Part shown: positions 1 to 6,121 of the stretch, piece after piece
Layout: each line of letters starts with the position of its first letter
Position numbering within the stretch: the stretch's first letter is position 1
Assembly: GCA_003567255.1 (NCBI GenBank)
Contig: PWZW01000056.1
Coordinates: 1 to 7,523, forward strand
DNA from: Puniceicoccaceae bacterium
GTDB taxonomy: Bacteria > Verrucomicrobiota > Verrucomicrobiia > Opitutales > Coraliomargaritaceae
Direction of reading: 5' to 3'
DNA length: 7,523 nt
Position numbers and translations under genes: made by a program
The notes under the pieces: generated by a model
What the model was told of the DNA's origin: nothing
The model's database searches: none
The model's input: only the letters and a program-made list of their open reading frames with translations

Positions 1-1
1 C

Positions 2-466
2 CCCTTGGGCGAGGCACGCAAAGCACTTAAAATTATTTCGGGCCGAGAGATTCGTGCGATTCACCGGTACTGGCTGAGCGAATACCGCGAAGCTTACGAG
101 CCCTCGATTTGGCGCATGATCAACCGCGCCGACAATGCCTCCAGCATGATTATCGACGCAGCCTACGATACGCAAAAGCAGGTGCGCCGGGCGCTATTGG
201 ATGTTTTGGAGATCTTTGACTTTGTGGTGCTTCCGGTGTGTCCCATTCCCTCTCCCCGGAGGGAAGACTTTCATCCCGAGATGAGCGAGCAGATCGAGCG
301 ACTGCTTGCGCCAGTCAGCCTCGCAGGCTTCCCCGCCCTGACCGTACCCGTTCAGCTCGAAAATGGGCGGAGCGCAGCGGCTCAAGTTATTTACAATCCC
401 TCAAAAGATTACCTCCCCATACGCATCCTTGAGGCAATCTCCCCAGAGCTTGTTGACGATATTTGA
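2..466 (+). CDS. Amidase-signature family enzyme, C-terminal fragment (5' end outside window)
   Basis: The frame is open from the left edge of the window, so this is the C-terminal part of a longer gene (about 154 residues seen). The TTG at position 5 is unlikely to be the true start. The sequence resembles the C-terminal region of amidase-signature hydrolases (GatA, allophanate hydrolase and general amidases): a helical stretch ending near FDFVVLPVCPIPSP, then LLAPVSLAGFPALTVPV and the closing IYNPSKDYLPIRILEA. The proline-rich P-x-P-x-PSP segment and the 'N/S-x-AG-x-PALTVP' strand are typical of the family. These enzymes cleave amide bonds with a Ser-cisSer-Lys triad; the triad lies upstream of the window and cannot be checked. 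The substrate cannot be told from this part, and GatA is possible but nothing specifically supports it. The gene converges on the amidohydrolase gene with a 23-bp gap and no obvious terminator hairpin. Confidence 0.8.
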   Translation, partial: PLGEARKALKIISGREIRAIHRYWLSEYREAYEPSIWRMINRADNASSMIIDAAYDTQKQVRRALLDVLEIFDFVVLPVCPIPSPRREDFHPEMSEQIERLLAPVSLAGFPALTVPVQLENGRSAAAQVIYNPSKDYLPIRILEAISPELVDDI

Positions 467-489
467 GCTAGGGCAAACCCATTCAAAAA

Positions 490-1380
490 TCATTCCGGAC
501 TGAGGAGGCGCCTCGCATTTCCTCCCAGGAGGGCCGCCCGTTGAGCCTCGGTGAGCTTGGCCATATCCCTCACTTCGTCGACGAACCGCTTCAGCCCAGC
601 CGCGGCGGTATGCTTTGCATAGAGACGCAGCGGAAAGTCTGAACCGAAGAGCAGGTGCTCCACACCAACCATCTCAACCACACTGGGAAAGACGCCGTCT
701 TTGTACAATAAAGGGCTGGCGGCACAGTCAAAGTACACGTTCTTGAGCAAAGGCCGGAGCTTCGGATTGAGGAAAAAGAAGGGCAAGCCACCGCCCCAGT
801 GCGCAAGGATCACCTTGAGTGCGGGATACGTGCGCAACAGCTCAACATAATCCATCAGTGGAGTTTCGACCCGCCCAGGGTATGTGTGCCCCGCCGCTTC
901 GGTAACGTGCAGGCAAATTGGCCAGTCCCTCGCCTGCACCCATTCCGCGAGGTGCCGCCAAGCCTCGCCTTCAAAAGTGAAACCCTGTACTTGACCCAAC
1001 AGCTCACCCACCCCGCAAGCACCGAGGGCCTCGGCCGCCTCAAGCACCTCCAAGGTAGCTGCCGGCCCCTCGCCCGGGGCGACCGCCGCAAAAAACTTTA
1101 GCCGTTTTGGGAAACGCCCTACCCACTCCGCCATCAATTCGTTGTGCCAGTGACAAGTCGCGGCCCGCTCCCAATACCAACCCTGCAAAATCGCCTGATC
1201 CACGCCAGCGGCGTCCATCGCCGCAATCAGTTCATCCGCATCGGCCCAGCCCTGCAGTGAGCGTTGGCCCGCGGGTTCGACCAAATCTGCCCAGGAAAAC
1301 TCACCCCTTACCGAGGCCCATGTCCGGGGGGACTTACCCAAGGCGGACGGGAAGGCATGCACGTGACAATCAATAACCAT
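490..1380 (-). CDS. Metal-dependent amidohydrolase, TIM-barrel (Amidohydro_2 / ACMSD-like family)
   Basis: The 296-residue product carries the metal-ligand pattern of the amidohydrolase superfamily: H6-x-H8 on the first strand (DCHVHAFP), a possible E126 (GVGEL), H158 (ICLHVTE), H194 (ILAHWGG) and D248 (LLFGSDFPL). The order and spacing fit the PF04909 group, which includes aminocarboxymuconate-semialdehyde decarboxylase and many uncharacterised hydrolases. The chemistry is therefore metal-assisted hydrolysis or decarboxylation in the cytoplasm, with unknown substrate. A longer frame begins upstream, but the ATG at 1380 is preferred because the first metal motif follows at once, as is usual, and AAAGGGG lies about 8 nt upstream. 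This ATG sits inside the last codons of the BtuF-like gene, an 11-bp overlap, so translation is probably coupled. It is the last gene of the Fur-like/BtuF-like unit. Its family is clear, but its link to metal or corrinoid uptake is inferred only from position. Confidence 0.85.
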   Translation of the reverse strand: MVIDCHVHAFPSALGKSPRTWASVRGEFSWADLVEPAGQRSLQGWADADELIAAMDAAGVDQAILQGWYWERAATCHWHNELMAEWVGRFPKRLKFFAAVAPGEGPAATLEVLEAAEALGACGVGELLGQVQGFTFEGEAWRHLAEWVQARDWPICLHVTEAAGHTYPGRVETPLMDYVELLRTYPALKVILAHWGGGLPFFFLNPKLRPLLKNVYFDCAASPLLYKDGVFPSVVEMVGVEHLLFGSDFPLRLYAKHTAAAGLKRFVDEVRDMAKLTEAQRAALLGGNARRLLSPE

Positions 1381-2269
1381 CCGCCGTGCCCCTTTCCCCG
1401 TGCAGCTCTGCATGCATTTGCTCCAAGGCGAGAAAGCTGTCCACCCCGGGGACCGACAGCACCGTACCCTGAAAAAAGTGGATACGCCCTGTTTTTACCG
1501 CCGTAAGGTGCCGCCAAAAGCCATCGCTTCGCAGCACTTCGATGACTGCTTCGGGACTTTCGCCGCTCGGCAAACAGCCATCCTTACTGAGGAAAAGCAC
1601 CTCGGGGTCCGCCTTTACAATAGCTTCTTTCTCAAGCTGAGGCCAAGGCGAAGCCGCCACCGCCGCAAGATTGCTGCCTCCGGCCGCCTCGATCATATCC
1701 CCCGGAAACGTACCTTTGCCCGCGCTAAAACGCCCATCGAGACTGTAGAGCAACAACACCCGCGGGCGCCGACTTTCAAGCGCATCGACGGCCTCCGCAA
1801 CCCGTGCGCGACGATGCCTCAGCTCAGCGACCAGCTGATGTCCGCCCTCATCCGCACCAAGCACGGTACCGAGCCGCTCCAAGTCTTCCAAAATACCTTC
1901 CAATCCATCGTGCGCAAATCGCTCAGTTGGTACCCCCAGTGCCTGCAGGCGGTCCAAGGTCTCCACCGGCGTCAGGGAAGTCGCCAAAACAAGGTCCGGA
2001 CGCAGGGACAGGATTGTTTCATAATCCGGTAAATCCATCCGCCCAACGGAGGGCACCGATTGCCCGCTCGCAAGCGCTGGACAGTGCATGCTCACCCCAA
2101 CGAGGCGCTCCCCGAGGCCGAGTTCCTGCACCATGCCAGTAAGGCTCGGAGCCAGGGAGATGAGCCGTTGAGGCGTCTCGCGCTCTGCCCCCGCAGCGAC
2201 CGCACCCCACCAAAGAAACCAAAGGATCAGCAAGCGTACCGACCAATCCCTGAATAAACCCCTAATCAT
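1370..2269 (-). CDS. Periplasmic substrate-binding protein, BtuF-like (cobalamin/Fe-siderophore ABC transporter)
   Basis: The 299-residue product starts with a positively charged segment and a hydrophobic stretch (about residues 11-26, LLILWFLWWGAVAA), followed by a plausible signal peptidase I site near AGA-ER. There is no lipobox cysteine, so a soluble periplasmic protein is expected. The mature part matches the helical-backbone metal receptor fold (PF01497): RLISLAPSLT at 35-44, GVSMHC at 58-63, VGRMDLPDYETILSLRPDLVLA at 75-96 (a key family stretch), FPGDMIEAAGGSNLA at 188-202, and VPGVDSFLALEQMH near the end. BtuF-like proteins capture corrinoids, while close relatives bind ferric siderophores or haem, and the ligand cannot be decided here. 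The matching permease and ATPase genes are not in the window. The start is the ATG at 2269, which overlaps the Fur-like stop codon as ATGA (4 bp). The TTG-initiated extension upstream is unlikely. Confidence 0.85.
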   Translation of the reverse strand: MIRGLFRDWSVRLLILWFLWWGAVAAGAERETPQRLISLAPSLTGMVQELGLGERLVGVSMHCPALASGQSVPSVGRMDLPDYETILSLRPDLVLATSLTPVETLDRLQALGVPTERFAHDGLEGILEDLERLGTVLGADEGGHQLVAELRHRRARVAEAVDALESRRPRVLLLYSLDGRFSAGKGTFPGDMIEAAGGSNLAAVAASPWPQLEKEAIVKADPEVLFLSKDGCLPSGESPEAVIEVLRSDGFWRHLTAVKTGRIHFFQGTVLSVPGVDSFLALEQMHAELHGERGTADGY

Positions 2270-2655
2270 TTTTCGGCCTCCGCACAATGTTTGCAAATAC
2301 CGGCGTAGATGACCTCACCCCCGGTTAGCACAAAGCCTTTCGGCAGTTCCACCTTTGGTAGCTTCATGGCAATCGGTAGATCGTAGACCAACCCACAAGT
2401 CCGACAGATAAAGTGAGGGTGCTCCCCTTTCGCCGAAGGTAGCTCATACCGGCGCGGCTGCCCGGGAAACTCCACCCCAACCATTTCCATCCCTTTGGTG
2501 GCCTCCCGGATCGTCCGGTCCACCGTCGCCGCTCCAAGGCGCGGCACCTCTGTCCGCGCGCGCGCCAAAATCTCGTCGCGCGTCAACGGGCGGCCCGCCC
2601 TGCGCAAGGCCGAAAAGATCGCGGTTTTTTGTCGGGTTTGTGCCACGAGGGACAT
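2266..2655 (-). CDS. Fur-family metal-responsive transcriptional regulator
   Basis: The 129-residue product has the Fur layout: an N-terminal winged helix (about residues 1-72, with RYEL at its end) and a C-terminal dimerisation and metal domain. In the latter, HPHFICRTC (H79, H81, C84, C87) and CKHC (C121, C124) supply the two CxxC pairs of a structural zinc site, and H79/H81 resemble metal-sensing ligands. Members repress or activate iron, zinc, manganese or peroxide genes depending on subtype, which cannot be assigned here. The recognition-helix motif normally written ATVYR reads ATVDR (D46), so the usual DNA-contacting tyrosine is lost. The ATG at 2655 is chosen over an upstream TTG (2682); GGGGAG lies 12 nt before it, a rather long spacing. 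It is the first gene of the minus-strand unit and overlaps the BtuF-like gene, so it probably regulates that transporter component and possibly itself. Confidence 0.9.
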   Translation of the reverse strand: MSLVAQTRQKTAIFSALRRAGRPLTRDEILARARTEVPRLGAATVDRTIREATKGMEMVGVEFPGQPRRYELPSAKGEHPHFICRTCGLVYDLPIAMKLPKVELPKGFVLTGGEVIYAGICKHCAEAEK

Positions 2656-2940
2656 CCGATACGAATTCTCCCCGGTATTCAATCATCAAGGCAGCGCTAT
2701 AAAAAGCCCCAGCCTTGCGGCGGAGACGTCGAATCCCGCACAAACCCGAGGCAAATTTAGCATCTTTTCGCTTGCCTGGGTGAAGCGGACTGCCATGCTC
2801 TCGCCTTTTCGCTCACTGCAGCGTCAATCGCGCGGCTTTTCACCTCTTGGAACATCGCGCACAAGTCAACAAACTCATAAACTTAAATCATTAAAGAAAA
2901 TCATTTCTCCCCGCAGTTCGCGGGGCTTTGAAAAAACATC
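2656..2940. other. Divergent intergenic region between the Fur-like gene and rpsB
   Basis: This 285-bp gap must hold the promoters of both the minus-strand Fur-like unit and the plus-strand rpsB-tsf unit. No convincing sigma-70 pair was found for either. The part nearest rpsB (about 2861-2905) is AT-rich, with TAAACTTAAAT-like sequence that could serve as a promoter or an untranslated leader. On the minus strand, TATAGC near 2696-2701 could be a -10 element, but no matching -35 is visible. The short frames across this stretch have no recognisable protein features and look accidental. The rpsB leader hairpin is listed separately. Confidence 0.5.
2909..2925 (+). promoter_or_regulatory. GC-rich hairpin in the rpsB leader
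   Basis: CCCCGC (2909-2914) pairs perfectly with GCGGGG (2920-2925) around a 5-nt loop. The structure ends 15 nt before the rpsB ATG and is followed by CTTTGAAAAAACATC, with no Shine-Dalgarno match; the only purine-rich SD-like bases (GGGG) are inside the stem. The position suggests a control element in the leader. S2 represses its own mRNA in Escherichia coli, and leader structures are known for rpsB in several groups, so an S2-binding or translation-gating role is reasonable but inferred. It could also be the remnant of an upstream terminator, although the run that follows is A-rich rather than a T tract. Confidence 0.5.
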
Positions 2941-3762
2941 ATGAACATCACTGCAAAAGACCTCCTCGACGCCGGCGTACACTTCGGCCACCAACTCCGC
3001 CGCTGGAATCCAAAGTCCCGTCCCTTCGTGTATGCCAACATGAACGGCATCTCGATCATTGACCTTGAGCAAACTTACGACCGGCTCGGCAAGGCTTGCC
3101 AATTTGTTGAGGAAACCATTGCCGCCGGTAAGGAAATCCTCTTTGTCGGCACCAAAAAGCAGGCTCAGGACATCCTCCGCGAAGCTGCTGAAAGCTGCCA
3201 AATGCCCTACTGCGTCAACCGTTGGATGGGCGGTGGTTTGACCAACTTTGCCACCATCAAAACCTCCCTCGCCAAGTACCGCAAGTTTCTGAAAATGGAA
3301 CAGTCCGGCGAACTCGAAAAACTTCCGGGTAAGGAAGCCGCTGCCATCCGTCGCCAAATGTCCCGGATGAACCGCAACTTTGAAGGCTTGCTCAACATCG
3401 AGCAACTCCCTGCCGCCCTTTTTGTAATCGACACCAAGAGCGAACAGATCGCCGTAGCGGAAGCCAACAACCTCGGGATCCCGGTCATCGGTTTGGTCGA
3501 CACCAACTCTGACCCTTCCGTGGTCGACTACCCGATTCCAGGAAATGACGACGCCGTCAAGTCCATCCGAATCATTGTGGAAACCATTATGGAAGCGGCC
3601 CAGAACGGCCTCAGCCAACGGGAGGCAAAGCGTAATCAAAAGAGCGTCACGCCTTTGGTTCGCGAGCAGATTTTCGAACAACAGGAAGAAGCCGAGGTCA
3701 CCCTCCCTGCCGGATACGGCGAGGACGAGCAAGCCGCCGAAGGTGAGAAAAAGGAATCCTAA
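2941..3762 (+). CDS. rpsB: 30S ribosomal protein S2
   Basis: The 273-residue product is a clear full-length S2. It opens with ITAKDLLDAGVHFGHQLRRWNPKSRPFVYANMNGI (a string broken here only for description), contains the conserved MGGGLTNF segment (near residue 96) and the C-terminal signature PALFVIDTKSEQIAVAEANN followed by LGIPVIGLVDTNSDP. S2 binds on the back of the small ribosomal subunit, between head and body, together with S1, and is among the last proteins to assemble. The last 40 or so residues are hydrophilic and charged, an extension of variable length in the family. The ATG gives the standard N-terminus, but no Shine-Dalgarno sequence precedes it; a GC hairpin sits in the leader. 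tsf follows after 61 bp on the same strand, the classic rpsB-tsf order, so co-transcription is expected. Confidence 0.98.
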   Translation: MNITAKDLLDAGVHFGHQLRRWNPKSRPFVYANMNGISIIDLEQTYDRLGKACQFVEETIAAGKEILFVGTKKQAQDILREAAESCQMPYCVNRWMGGGLTNFATIKTSLAKYRKFLKMEQSGELEKLPGKEAAAIRRQMSRMNRNFEGLLNIEQLPAALFVIDTKSEQIAVAEANNLGIPVIGLVDTNSDPSVVDYPIPGNDDAVKSIRIIVETIMEAAQNGLSQREAKRNQKSVTPLVREQIFEQQEEAEVTLPAGYGEDEQAAEGEKKES

Positions 3763-3823
3763 ACGGCTCCCCCCGCACCCTTCTTTTAAATAAAGTTAAA
3801 AACGACTAATAAAACGCAGACAC

Positions 3824-4417
3824 ATGAGCGCAGTTATCTCAGCAAAAATGGTCGGCGAGCTTCGGGAATCCACCGGAGCTGGCTTGATGGATTGTAAAAA
3901 AGCCCTGGTGGAAACCGGCGGCGACTTCGATAAGGCAATCGAAATCCTTCGCAAGAAGGGCGTTGCCTCCGCCGCGAAGAAAGCCGGACGCGAAGCCCAA
4001 GAGGGTCTCGTCGAAAGCTACATCCACCTCGGTGGTAAAGTGGGCGTCCTCCTCGAAGTAAATTGTGAAACCGACTTTGTCGCCAAGACCGATGCCTACA
4101 AGCAGTTGGTCCGCGATATCGCCATGCACATTGCCGCAGTGAATCCGGTCTGCGTCTCCCGCGAAGACATTGACCCGGCCATTATCGAAAAAGAGCGTAA
4201 GCTCGCCGAGGCCCAGGCCGAAGGCAAGCCCCCCGCCGCAATAGAAAAGATTGTCGAGGGCAAGGTGAACAAGTTTCTCAGCGAATCCTGCCTCCTCGAA
4301 CAAGCTTACGTGAAGAACCCTGATCAAACGATCAAGGATGTCGTCACCGAAGCGATCTCCAAGCTTGGCGAGAACATTATCGTTCGCCGCTTCGCCCGCT
4401 TCCAAATCGGCGCGTAA
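3824..4417 (+). CDS. tsf: Translation elongation factor Ts (short form)
   Basis: EF-Ts is the guanine-nucleotide exchange factor that recycles EF-Tu-GDP in the cytoplasm. The 197-residue product has the N-terminal UBA-like module with the signature ELRESTGAGLMDCKKAL (about 12-28), then the core with CETDFVAKTDAYKQL (81-95), in which the TDFVA segment enters the EF-Tu nucleotide-binding area, and a C-terminal EQAYVKNPDQTIKDVV module. Escherichia coli EF-Ts has about 280 residues and a duplicated core; this copy has only one core half, as in Thermus and several other phyla, so the length is a family variant and not a truncation. The chosen ATG gives the usual N-terminus; the preceding 60 bp is A-rich and has no clear Shine-Dalgarno match. 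pyrH and frr, often next, are absent, and transcription ends at a strong terminator 22 bp downstream. Confidence 0.98.
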   Translation: MSAVISAKMVGELRESTGAGLMDCKKALVETGGDFDKAIEILRKKGVASAAKKAGREAQEGLVESYIHLGGKVGVLLEVNCETDFVAKTDAYKQLVRDIAMHIAAVNPVCVSREDIDPAIIEKERKLAEAQAEGKPPAAIEKIVEGKVNKFLSESCLLEQAYVKNPDQTIKDVVTEAISKLGENIIVRRFARFQIGA

Positions 4418-4438
4418 GCTTTTGCTGTTAACCTTTCG

Positions 4439-4471
4439 AAAGAGCACACCGCGCGGTGTGCTCTTTTTTTT
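4439..4471 (+). terminator. Rho-independent terminator of the rpsB-tsf unit
   Basis: AGAGCACACC (4441-4450) pairs perfectly with GGTGTGCTCT (4455-4464) around GCGC. The stem extends by two A-T pairs (4439-4440 with 4465-4466) and the helix runs into a tract of eight T residues (4464-4471). This is a textbook intrinsic terminator, 22 bp after the tsf stop codon. Read from the other strand, the U-tract is only three bases long, so it would terminate the oppositely oriented thpR transcript poorly. Confidence 0.95.
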
Positions 4472-4542
4472 GTGCCCAAACGCGGAGCACGATGCCCACC
4501 GGAGATTTCACCGCGACGTCCAGAAGATAACCCTGTCCTTGC

Positions 4543-4608
4543 GGTCTGGGCACTATGCTTGGGCAAGTGGCCCAGACCTCCGGATTCACCCAGACAAGGA
4601 ATGTCTGG
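4543..4608. repeat. Tandem pair of hairpins with a shared CCAGAC/GTCTGG core
   Basis: GGTCTGGGC (4543-4551) and GCCCAGACC (4570-4578) form a perfect 9-bp inverted repeat around 18 nt. Twelve bases later CCAGACA (4590-4596) and TGTCTGG (4602-4608) form a perfect 7-bp hairpin with an AGGAA loop. Both use the same core word, and TCCAGA occurs once more near 4519. The stretch lies between the tsf terminator and the 3' end of thpR and is not coding. No T tract follows on either strand, so these are not ordinary intrinsic terminators. A REP- or BIME-like dispersed repeat is the favoured reading; a processing or mRNA-stabilising structure at the thpR 3' end is the alternative. Confidence 0.6.
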
Positions 4609-4630
4609 ACTACCCGTCGCGCAACAGCCC

Positions 4631-5212
4631 TCACGCTCCCAGCGGAAATTCGCTCACCACCTGATAATCGCCCACCCCTGGCTGACGACTGCGGTAGAGA
4701 ACAAAACGATCCACCATGAAAGACGCACTCCCGAAATCCTGGTGGCGCTTCAACCACTGTCGCACGGCCTCGCTTGAGCTATCAGCGCAACGCGCCACCG
4801 TAACATGCGGGATAAAGCGCGGATGCGCGAGGGGAAACCCCTGGTTGGCCGCCATATCCTCAATTTGCTTTTGCAGACCGAAAAGGTGCGGATGCCCCCG
4901 GCCAAGCCCCGCCCATAAGACTTGCGGGCGCTTCGGCGAAGGGAAACAACCCACACCCTCCAAATGGAGCAGGAAGCGACGCGGCCGCCAAGCCCCCACC
5001 TGATCGATAATGGCATCCGTCTGCGCCGTGTCCACTACCCCGAAAAAACGCAAGGTCAGGTGCAGTTTGTGATTTGCCACCGCTCGGTAGCCCGGCATCC
5101 CGTCATCCAATGCGCCCACCTTTTCCCGAATAAATCCTGGCATCGGAATGGCAAAAAACAAACGCCGTTGGGGCACGGGATCCGCGTTCGCGGTACTGCG
5201 CTGTGTCAGCAT
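4631..5212 (-). CDS. thpR: RNA 2',3'-cyclic phosphodiesterase (2'-5' RNA ligase family)
   Basis: The 193-residue product belongs to the 2H phosphoesterase superfamily. It carries two HxTx active-site motifs, H51-L-T53 (KLHLTLRFFG) and H136-V-T138 (RFIPHVTVAR), at the spacing expected for LigT/ThpR, with RRLFFAIPMP on the first strand and the conserved FPSPKRPQVLWAGL stretch (90-103) between them. ThpR opens 2',3'-cyclic phosphates on RNA to 2'-phosphomonoesters and can reversibly join tRNA halves through a 2'-5' linkage. The frame stays open upstream to 5443, but that would run antisense through the tRNA gene; the ATG at 5212 gives the family-typical N-terminus. Only a weak GAAAG precedes it. 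The gene is single, with a tRNA gene divergent upstream and tsf convergent downstream. A function on tRNA is an appealing neighbour for the tRNA gene, but this is only proximity. Confidence 0.93.
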   Translation of the reverse strand: MLTQRSTANADPVPQRRLFFAIPMPGFIREKVGALDDGMPGYRAVANHKLHLTLRFFGVVDTAQTDAIIDQVGAWRPRRFLLHLEGVGCFPSPKRPQVLWAGLGRGHPHLFGLQKQIEDMAANQGFPLAHPRFIPHVTVARCADSSSEAVRQWLKRHQDFGSASFMVDRFVLYRSRQPGVGDYQVVSEFPLGA

Positions 5213-5390
5213 GCTTTCATTTTTGACCGCTTCCGCTCCAGCGCAAGCCAAACTATTCAAGCGTAAATCGCCGCATTTCTCCTCTGCGTACCCATGCAGC
5301 GGATTTTCCAGCTTCCTTTGCAGCGAAAGCTTGCCAGCCGCAGGTGGAATGCTTGACTCTTTACAGCATTGCGAAAGCAGGTCCATCCCG

Positions 5391-5477
5391 GCCCGGATGG
5401 CGGAATAGGCAGACGCTACGGACTTAAAATCCGTTGACCGCAAGGTCGTGGGGGTTCGAGCCCCCCTCCGGGCACCA
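5391..5477 (+). tRNA. tRNA-Leu (anticodon UAA)
   Basis: The gene folds into a complete class II cloverleaf. The acceptor stem is GCCCGGA (5391-5397) with TCCGGGC (5467-5473), discriminator A5474, and the CCA end is encoded (5475-5477). The anticodon stem ACGGA/TCCGT closes the loop CTTAAAA, with anticodon TAA at 5425-5427, which reads UUA (and UUG by wobble). A long variable arm (TGACC-GCAA-GGTCG) confirms the class, and the T arm is GGGGG-TTCGAGC-CCCCC. A run of six T residues follows directly (5479-5484) and could help end transcription. No clear promoter is visible; a TTGACT at 5353-5358 lacks a matching -10. The stop codon of the Doc toxin gene on the other strand lies only 10 bp beyond the CCA. 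Confidence 0.97.
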
Positions 5478-5486
5478 CTTTTTTGA

Positions 5487-5879
5487 TTAAGAGAGTAATT
5501 TTCTCAGCCGCACCGTCGTTTCTTCACGGTCCAGCCGGCTTGCAGCGACATCCATTGTGAACGCTTCCCATTCGCCGGCAGCCAGGTCTTCGGAACGGAG
5601 CAACCCATTCTCGGATAGAAAAATCAGGCAAGTGGCCAAGGCAACGCGTTTGTTGCCGTCTATGAAGGGGTGATTTCTGCAAAGGTAGAACATATACGCG
5701 GCCGCGATCTCAACCCCATCCACAAATACAGGATTGCCCGATGTAGTTGCTTGGGGAGCCGCAATCGCGGACTCAAGTAAACCTTTATCACGGACACCCA
5801 TTCCACCGCCATGTGCGAACAGAACCTCTTCTTGGATCGCCAAGACGGCATCCACAGTTGGGTGAACCCAATCACGCAT
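5487..5879 (-). CDS. doc: Death-on-curing (Doc) family toxin, Fic fold
   Basis: The 130-residue product matches Doc toxins in length and layout: an N-terminal WVHPTVDAVLAIQEEVL helix, the RDKGLLESAIAAP segment (30-42) and the catalytic loop HPFIDGNKR (70-78), which is the Doc form of the Fic motif (phage P1 Doc has HIFNDANKR). Fic enzymes usually transfer AMP, but Doc is a kinase that phosphorylates a threonine of EF-Tu and stops translation; the Lys in GNKR is the change linked with this switch. The catalytic H70 and the D/N-G-N residues are present, so the toxin looks intact. Its ATG overlaps the antitoxin stop by one base (TAATG), so toxin synthesis is coupled to that of the antitoxin. It ends 10 bp from the tRNA-Leu CCA on the opposite strand. 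The partner is an AbrB-type protein rather than Phd. Confidence 0.92.
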   Translation of the reverse strand: MRDWVHPTVDAVLAIQEEVLFAHGGGMGVRDKGLLESAIAAPQATTSGNPVFVDGVEIAAAYMFYLCRNHPFIDGNKRVALATCLIFLSENGLLRSEDLAAGEWEAFTMDVAASRLDREETTVRLRKLLS

Positions 5880-6106
5880 TACGATAAGCGCTCGAACAGT
5901 TCACTGTTCTTACCGATCAGGCGCTTCGCGCTATCGCGCGCAGTGTCCGCATCGATGCTGCGTCGCAGCGGCGTCAAGGTGATCGTGCCGCCCTCGTGAA
6001 CGGTCACATTGACCTCGTCGCCCTCCTTCAGGTGGGCATATTCCATTAACGCAGTGTCAAAGATGATACCACGGGAGTTCCCAATCTTGGAGAGCTTCTT
6101 AATCAT
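5879..6106 (-). CDS. AbrB/MazE/SpoVT-type antitoxin
   Basis: The 75-residue product begins with a swapped-hairpin AbrB domain: KKLSKIGNSRGIIFDTALMEYAHLKEGDEV (residues 3-32), with the usual K-x-G-N-S-x-G and L-x-x-G-D-E-V landmarks, then TITLTPL. The C-terminal tail (about 49-75, TARDSAKRLIGKNSELFERLS) is hydrophilic and could be the segment that binds and blocks the toxin. As antitoxin it should neutralise the Doc-like toxin and, as a dimer, bind its own promoter. The ATG at 6106 gives the normal family N-terminus; an in-frame ATG at 6133 would add nine residues and would place the start upstream of the predicted -10 element. No clear Shine-Dalgarno sequence is seen for either. The stop overlaps the toxin start by one base. 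Confidence 0.9.
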   Translation of the reverse strand: MIKKLSKIGNSRGIIFDTALMEYAHLKEGDEVNVTVHEGGTITLTPLRRSIDADTARDSAKRLIGKNSELFERLS

Positions 6107-6121
6107 AGACGTAAAACTATG
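6104..6121. promoter_or_regulatory. Candidate antitoxin operator (CATAG-N8-CTATG)
   Basis: CATAG (6104-6108) and CTATG (6117-6121) are a perfect 5-bp inverted repeat with an 8-bp spacer. The repeat covers the antitoxin start codon and the base next to the predicted -10 element, where an autorepressing AbrB/MazE-type antitoxin would be expected to bind. Chance occurrence of so short a palindrome is not negligible. Confidence 0.35.

Noticed and set aside
467..489. Bidirectional terminator between the amidase and amidohydrolase genes
   Set aside because: The 23-bp gap contains no inverted repeat long enough to form a terminator stem.
1400..2032. 210-residue plus-strand frame opposite the BtuF-like gene
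   Set aside because: It is a shadow of the minus-strand gene, rich in Arg/Pro/His with no domain. The minus-strand protein has clear family motifs and a signal peptide.
2658..2679. GATAC-N12-GTATT as a Fur-type operator upstream of the Fur-like gene
   Set aside because: Only 4 bp are truly symmetric, the site lies at or downstream of any likely transcription start, and it does not resemble known Fur, Zur or PerR boxes.
2875..3732. 285-residue minus-strand frame opposite rpsB
   Set aside because: It is an antisense shadow of a conserved ribosomal protein gene, with no plausible protein features.
3824..4417. tsf as a truncated gene because it is shorter than the Escherichia coli protein
   Set aside because: All modules of the short EF-Ts form are present in order and a proper stop and terminator follow.
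5213..5443. N-terminal extension of thpR by 77 residues
   Set aside because: It would read antisense through the tRNA-Leu gene and has no family similarity. The ATG at 5212 gives the normal N-terminus.
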